Shown here: one piece after another, positions 61,336-64,000 of the stretch
How positions within the stretch are numbered: the first letter of the stretch is position 1
Layout: each line of letters opens with the position of its first letter
Origin: Sunxiuqinia rutila
GTDB lineage: Bacteria; Bacteroidota; Bacteroidia; Bacteroidales; Prolixibacteraceae
DNA length: 64,000 nucleotides
Reading direction: 5' to 3'
NCBI RefSeq assembly: GCF_050589705.1
Contig: NZ_JBNGOT010000006.1
Coordinates: forward strand, 289,496 to 353,495
Program-made: the position numbers and the translations under genes
The notes under the pieces: generated by a model
Told to the model about the DNA's origin: nothing
What the model saw: only the letters and a program-made list of their open reading frames with translations
Databases searched by the model: none

Positions 61336-63108
61336 GTGGGACTTCAACGTAGAACATACAAGCAGCGGATTTTCATCTACTTTTTTGCTGCATTTTCTTT
61401 TTTCATGATCGCGATTCTGGCCTTTCAGTTTAACCGCGAAAAACGCTACCGGACCGATCAGCTGGAGAATACGCTGGATAACATTGCGGGCTTTACCAGC
61501 CGGTATATCAAGCATTACGATGTGATGGAGGAGCAGGATTTTGCCCGTTTGGACACCCTTCGTTACCTGATTCCGGAAAGCAATACCCGGGTGACGGTGA
61601 TCGATACCAAGGGCGATGTGTTGTACGATAGCTATGTGTCGGACTACAGCCAGATGGAGAACCACCTCTCGCGTCCGGAAGTGCAAAAGGCGCTCTACTC
61701 CGAAACCGGTAGCAACATCCGCCACTCGGAAACCACCGGGCAGGACTTCTACTATTTTGCGCGCTACTACAACGGCTATTTTGTGCGCTGTGCGGTGGAA
61801 TACAACATTGAAATTAAGAATTTTCTGAAGACCGAGCGGGTGTTTATCTTCTTCATGATTGCCCTGTTTGTCATTATGTGGGGCTTACTGTCGCTGGTTA
61901 CCAATCGCCTGGGTGAGTTTGTGAACAAGCTGCGTGACTTTGCCGTCCGCGCCGGACGCAACGAAAATATTGACCCGAGCCTGACTTTTGCCGACTCGGA
62001 GTTTGGCGATATCCGCCGGCAAATTGTGCACATCTACAACGACCTGAGGCAAGCCAAGGAAGACCTGACTGCCGAGAAGGAACGACTGTTTAATCACCTG
62101 AATGCCCTGAACGAAGGGATTGCCTTCTTTCTTCCCAACAAAGAAAAAATATTGGCGAACAGCCATTTCATTCAATACATCAACCTGGTTTCAGACCGCT
62201 CGTCGATTTCGGCCGAGATGCTTTTTGATATTGAAGATTTCAAACCGCTGGTTTATCAAATCGATAAATACCTGGAAAGTGATATCGTGATTAACCCCAA
62301 AGACCTGCCTCAGTTTTCGATTACCATTTCGCGCAACGAAAAGTATTTCCGGGTGCAAAGCATCGTCTTTCCGGATAAGAGCTTCGAGGTGTTGATCAGC
62401 GATATTACCAAGCCGGAGAAACGCCGTTTGCTGAAACAGCAGCTGACCTCCAACATTGCGCATGAGCTGAAAACGCCGCTGGCTTCGGTTAAAGGCTACC
62501 TGGAAACCATTCTGAATAATAAGAACCTGCCCAAGGAAAAGCTGGAGTACTTTATTGAGCGGGCTTTTAGCCAGAGCGAACGCCTGAATGATTTGCTGAA
62601 CGACATTTCCTTGCTCAACAACATTGAAGATGCCGGCGACTTGTTTGAATTTAAATACACGCACCTGCGTCCGTTGATTAACGATGTGATTGAGAACCTG
62701 GAGTCGCGCCTGAACGAGCGTAACATGCTGGTGCAGGTGGCCGTGAGCGATGAGGTAAAAGTTTATGGAAACGACAGTCTGTTGTCCTCCATTTTCCAGA
62801 ATTTTATTGAGAACTCCATCAACTATGCCGGCGAAAATACGCGCATTCAAATTAAGCAGTACCTCGAAGATGAGAAATTCTATTACCTGAGTTATTCCGA
62901 TACCGGAAAAGGAATTCCGGAGGAACACCTGGCACGTATTTTTGAGCGTTTTTACCGGGCCGATGAGGGCCGCACCCGCGAAAACGGGGGAACCGGCCTG
63001 GGCTTGTCTATTGTGAAAAATGCGGTGCAGCTGCATAAGGGCGAAATCTCGGTCCGTAACAAGCCCGAAGGAGGCCTCGAGTTCCTGTTCTCGCTGGCTA
63101 AAGGCTAA
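61336..63108 (+). CDS. phoR: Phosphate sensor histidine kinase
   Basis: 590 residues starting at GTG 61336, the only start that includes the first membrane helix (IFIYFFAAFSFFMIAILAFQF). An extracytoplasmic sensor region (about 35-155), a second helix (FIFFMIALFVIMWGLLSLV, about 172-192), a HAMP-like segment, a PAS-like region (about 245-355), HisKA with H376 in NIAHELKTPLASV, and HATPase_c (NFIENSINYAG, DTGKGI, GTGLGLSIVKNA) follow. It is the kinase partner of the upstream regulator and ends the operon at a strong terminator. Confidence 0.92.
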   Translation: MGLQRRTYKQRIFIYFFAAFSFFMIAILAFQFNREKRYRTDQLENTLDNIAGFTSRYIKHYDVMEEQDFARLDTLRYLIPESNTRVTVIDTKGDVLYDSYVSDYSQMENHLSRPEVQKALYSETGSNIRHSETTGQDFYYFARYYNGYFVRCAVEYNIEIKNFLKTERVFIFFMIALFVIMWGLLSLVTNRLGEFVNKLRDFAVRAGRNENIDPSLTFADSEFGDIRRQIVHIYNDLRQAKEDLTAEKERLFNHLNALNEGIAFFLPNKEKILANSHFIQYINLVSDRSSISAEMLFDIEDFKPLVYQIDKYLESDIVINPKDLPQFSITISRNEKYFRVQSIVFPDKSFEVLISDITKPEKRRLLKQQLTSNIAHELKTPLASVKGYLETILNNKNLPKEKLEYFIERAFSQSERLNDLLNDISLLNNIEDAGDLFEFKYTHLRPLINDVIENLESRLNERNMLVQVAVSDEVKVYGNDSLLSSIFQNFIENSINYAGENTRIQIKQYLEDEKFYYLSYSDTGKGIPEEHLARIFERFYRADEGRTRENGGTGLGLSIVKNAVQLHKGEISVRNKPEGGLEFLFSLAKG

Positions 63109-63159
63109 GCCCGGAACAGAGACCAGCAGCAGTAGCGAATAAATTATTGATGCATATTG

Positions 63160-63197
63160 AAATCCTCAGTCGAATCAACCGGCTGGGGATTTTTTTG
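63160..63197 (+). terminator. Terminator of the pst-pho operon
   Basis: AAATCCTCAGTCG pairs with CGGCTGGGGATTT (with two G-U pairs) around a 7-nt loop, followed by a continuous T-run. Confidence 0.9.
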
Positions 63198-63427
63198 TCA
63201 GTTTCATGACAGTTCATGAGTACATAAGAGGCTTGTCTTTGTGGGTTCGTGTATTCTTTCTTTGCGTTTCCTTTGCATCTTTGCGGTTAAAAGGACTGTT
63301 ATCGGTTATCAGTTTTCAGTTATTCGGTGTCATTGTTTTTTGCTCTGTATCGCTCTGTGGTTAAAATTGAAACTTGTCATTGATAGTCATTAAAAATTGA
63401 TAGTCAGATTTTCAGATTGCGCATGAG

Positions 63428-63467
63428 TTCACACGTTCGTGACTTCGTACGTTCATGTCTTCGTGAT
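63428..63467. repeat. Five tandem 8-bp units
   Basis: Consecutive units TTCACACG, TTCGTGAC, TTCGTACG, TTCATGTC and TTCGTGAT all begin with TTC and share a TTCGTG-like core. Confidence 0.6.
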
Positions 63468-63692
63468 CTTCTGCCTGTTTCTTAACCCATCCGTCCCGGT
63501 TCCCGGGACACCTTCCCTTCGAGAAGAGAAGGCAGTCCAACCACCAGCGCATGGTTCAATGAGAATAAGGTCTATTGGCTTCCTACTTTAACCTTTCTCC
63601 TTGATTCTTTAACCTTTTCAAGCCTCTGCGTTCTTAACGGTTAAAGTTGACAGCCGGTTTTCAGATGCTCAGCTAGTCAGCTAGCTGGTTGT

Positions 63693-63713
63693 GTTCATTA
63701 AACGGTGTCAGTT
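63693..63713. repeat. Direct repeat copy 1 (21 bp)
   Basis: GTTCATTAAACGGTGTCAGT plus T; it matches 63931-63951 at 19 of 21 positions in the same orientation, 238 bp away. Confidence 0.6.
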
Positions 63714-63930
63714 CTTTAAAACTAGAATAAAATGGGTTTTCTTAGGCTCATGTTTTATGAAGTTTTGTAAATTGATGGAGAAACGATTAAGCTGTAATAC
63801 CCGAACACAAGGATACGAAGCAGTAAGATTCCCAATTGCTGATTTCGATTGGGAGGATGCTTAATGATGCCGTTTAGAGCATATCGTATTGTTGTTCGAA
63901 AAGGAAGGGGCTTAATTCTTTCAGGGTAAT

Positions 63931-63951
63931 GTTCATTAAACTGTGTCAATT
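63931..63951. repeat. Direct repeat copy 2 (21 bp)
   Basis: GTTCATTAAACTGTGTCAAT plus T; second copy of the repeat at 63693, 50 bp before the window end. Confidence 0.6.
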
Positions 63952-64000
63952 GTATTTTTTGCTATTAGAGTTTTAGTTTGCATCGTTCTCCAAATTTGAT

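Larger units (their letters stand above)
63198..64000. other. Gene-free tail with short repeats
   Basis: No credible gene; the minus-strand frame at 63755-63949 (64 codons) has no recognisable domain and runs across one copy of a direct repeat. The stretch has an 8-bp tandem array (63428-63467), three degenerate GGTTAAA-containing stretches (near 63290, 63360 and 63643) and a 21-bp imperfect direct repeat (63693 and 63931). It looks like decayed or repeat-derived intergenic DNA. Confidence 0.55.

Noticed and set aside
62191..63036. 281-codon frame antisense to phoR
   Set aside because: Shadow of the kinase gene; composition is typical of reverse-frame translation.
63755..63949. 64-codon minus-strand frame near the window end
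   Set aside because: No recognisable domain, and the start overlaps one copy of the direct repeat; too weak to call a gene.

Overview
The window looks like a chromosomal segment of a Bacteroidota bacterium. The evidence is SusC/SusD pairs, a type IX secretion C-terminal sorting domain, GldA, an IspG of the long (insert-containing) form, TAnnTTTG-type promoter boxes and few strong Shine-Dalgarno sequences. I cannot name the species. The carbohydrate gene content suits a free-living or marine/sediment polysaccharide degrader, but that is inference.

Layout. 1-6.3 kb is housekeeping: the 3' end of a histidine kinase gene, its OmpR-type response regulator, a SPOR lipoprotein, and then on the minus strand a PAP2-like membrane protein, rpoN, asnS and a secreted TIM-barrel isomerase. 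6.7-13.5 kb (plus) holds a small HTH regulator, a three-gene oxidoreductase/isomerase/oxidoreductase operon that resembles 3-keto-glycoside or inositol-type metabolism, and a GH2 beta-mannosidase. mtnN (minus) is divergent from a membrane-tethered propeller/triple-Y/LuxR regulator. That regulator sits directly before a polysaccharide utilisation locus (17.8-29.2 kb): SusC, SusD, a PKD surface lipoprotein, GH3 and two GH16 enzymes, pointing to beta-1,3-glucan (laminarin-like) degradation. 29.3-41 kb is mixed: HAD phosphatase, ispG, gldA, a glycosyltransferase, a TPR histidine kinase, a GH106-like rhamnosidase, an MDR dehydrogenase and a DUF493 protein.

metK (41.5 kb) has a consensus promoter and a leader that folds as a SAM-II-type pseudoknot. 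Directly after metK comes an accessory island (42.76-47.36 kb): a complete IS1182-type element, a small membrane protein, a SIR2-like NADase-type gene, a REP/RAYT remnant and an array of eight 23-bp tandem repeats. It ends at a TonB-type receptor. This island is the best candidate for something new in the window.

50.1-54.7 kb (minus) carries an ECF sigma factor coupled to a protein joining an inner-membrane segment to a beta-barrel domain, and a four-gene set: CHRD lipoprotein, mono-haem cytochrome c lipoprotein, YceI and a DUF5777 barrel. 55.2-63.1 kb (plus) is a full phosphate-starvation locus in order: porin, pstS, pstC, pstA, pstB, phoU, phoP, phoR, ending at a strong terminator. The last 0.9 kb has no convincing gene but contains an 8-bp tandem array and a 21-bp direct repeat. 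No rRNA, tRNA or CRISPR array was found.
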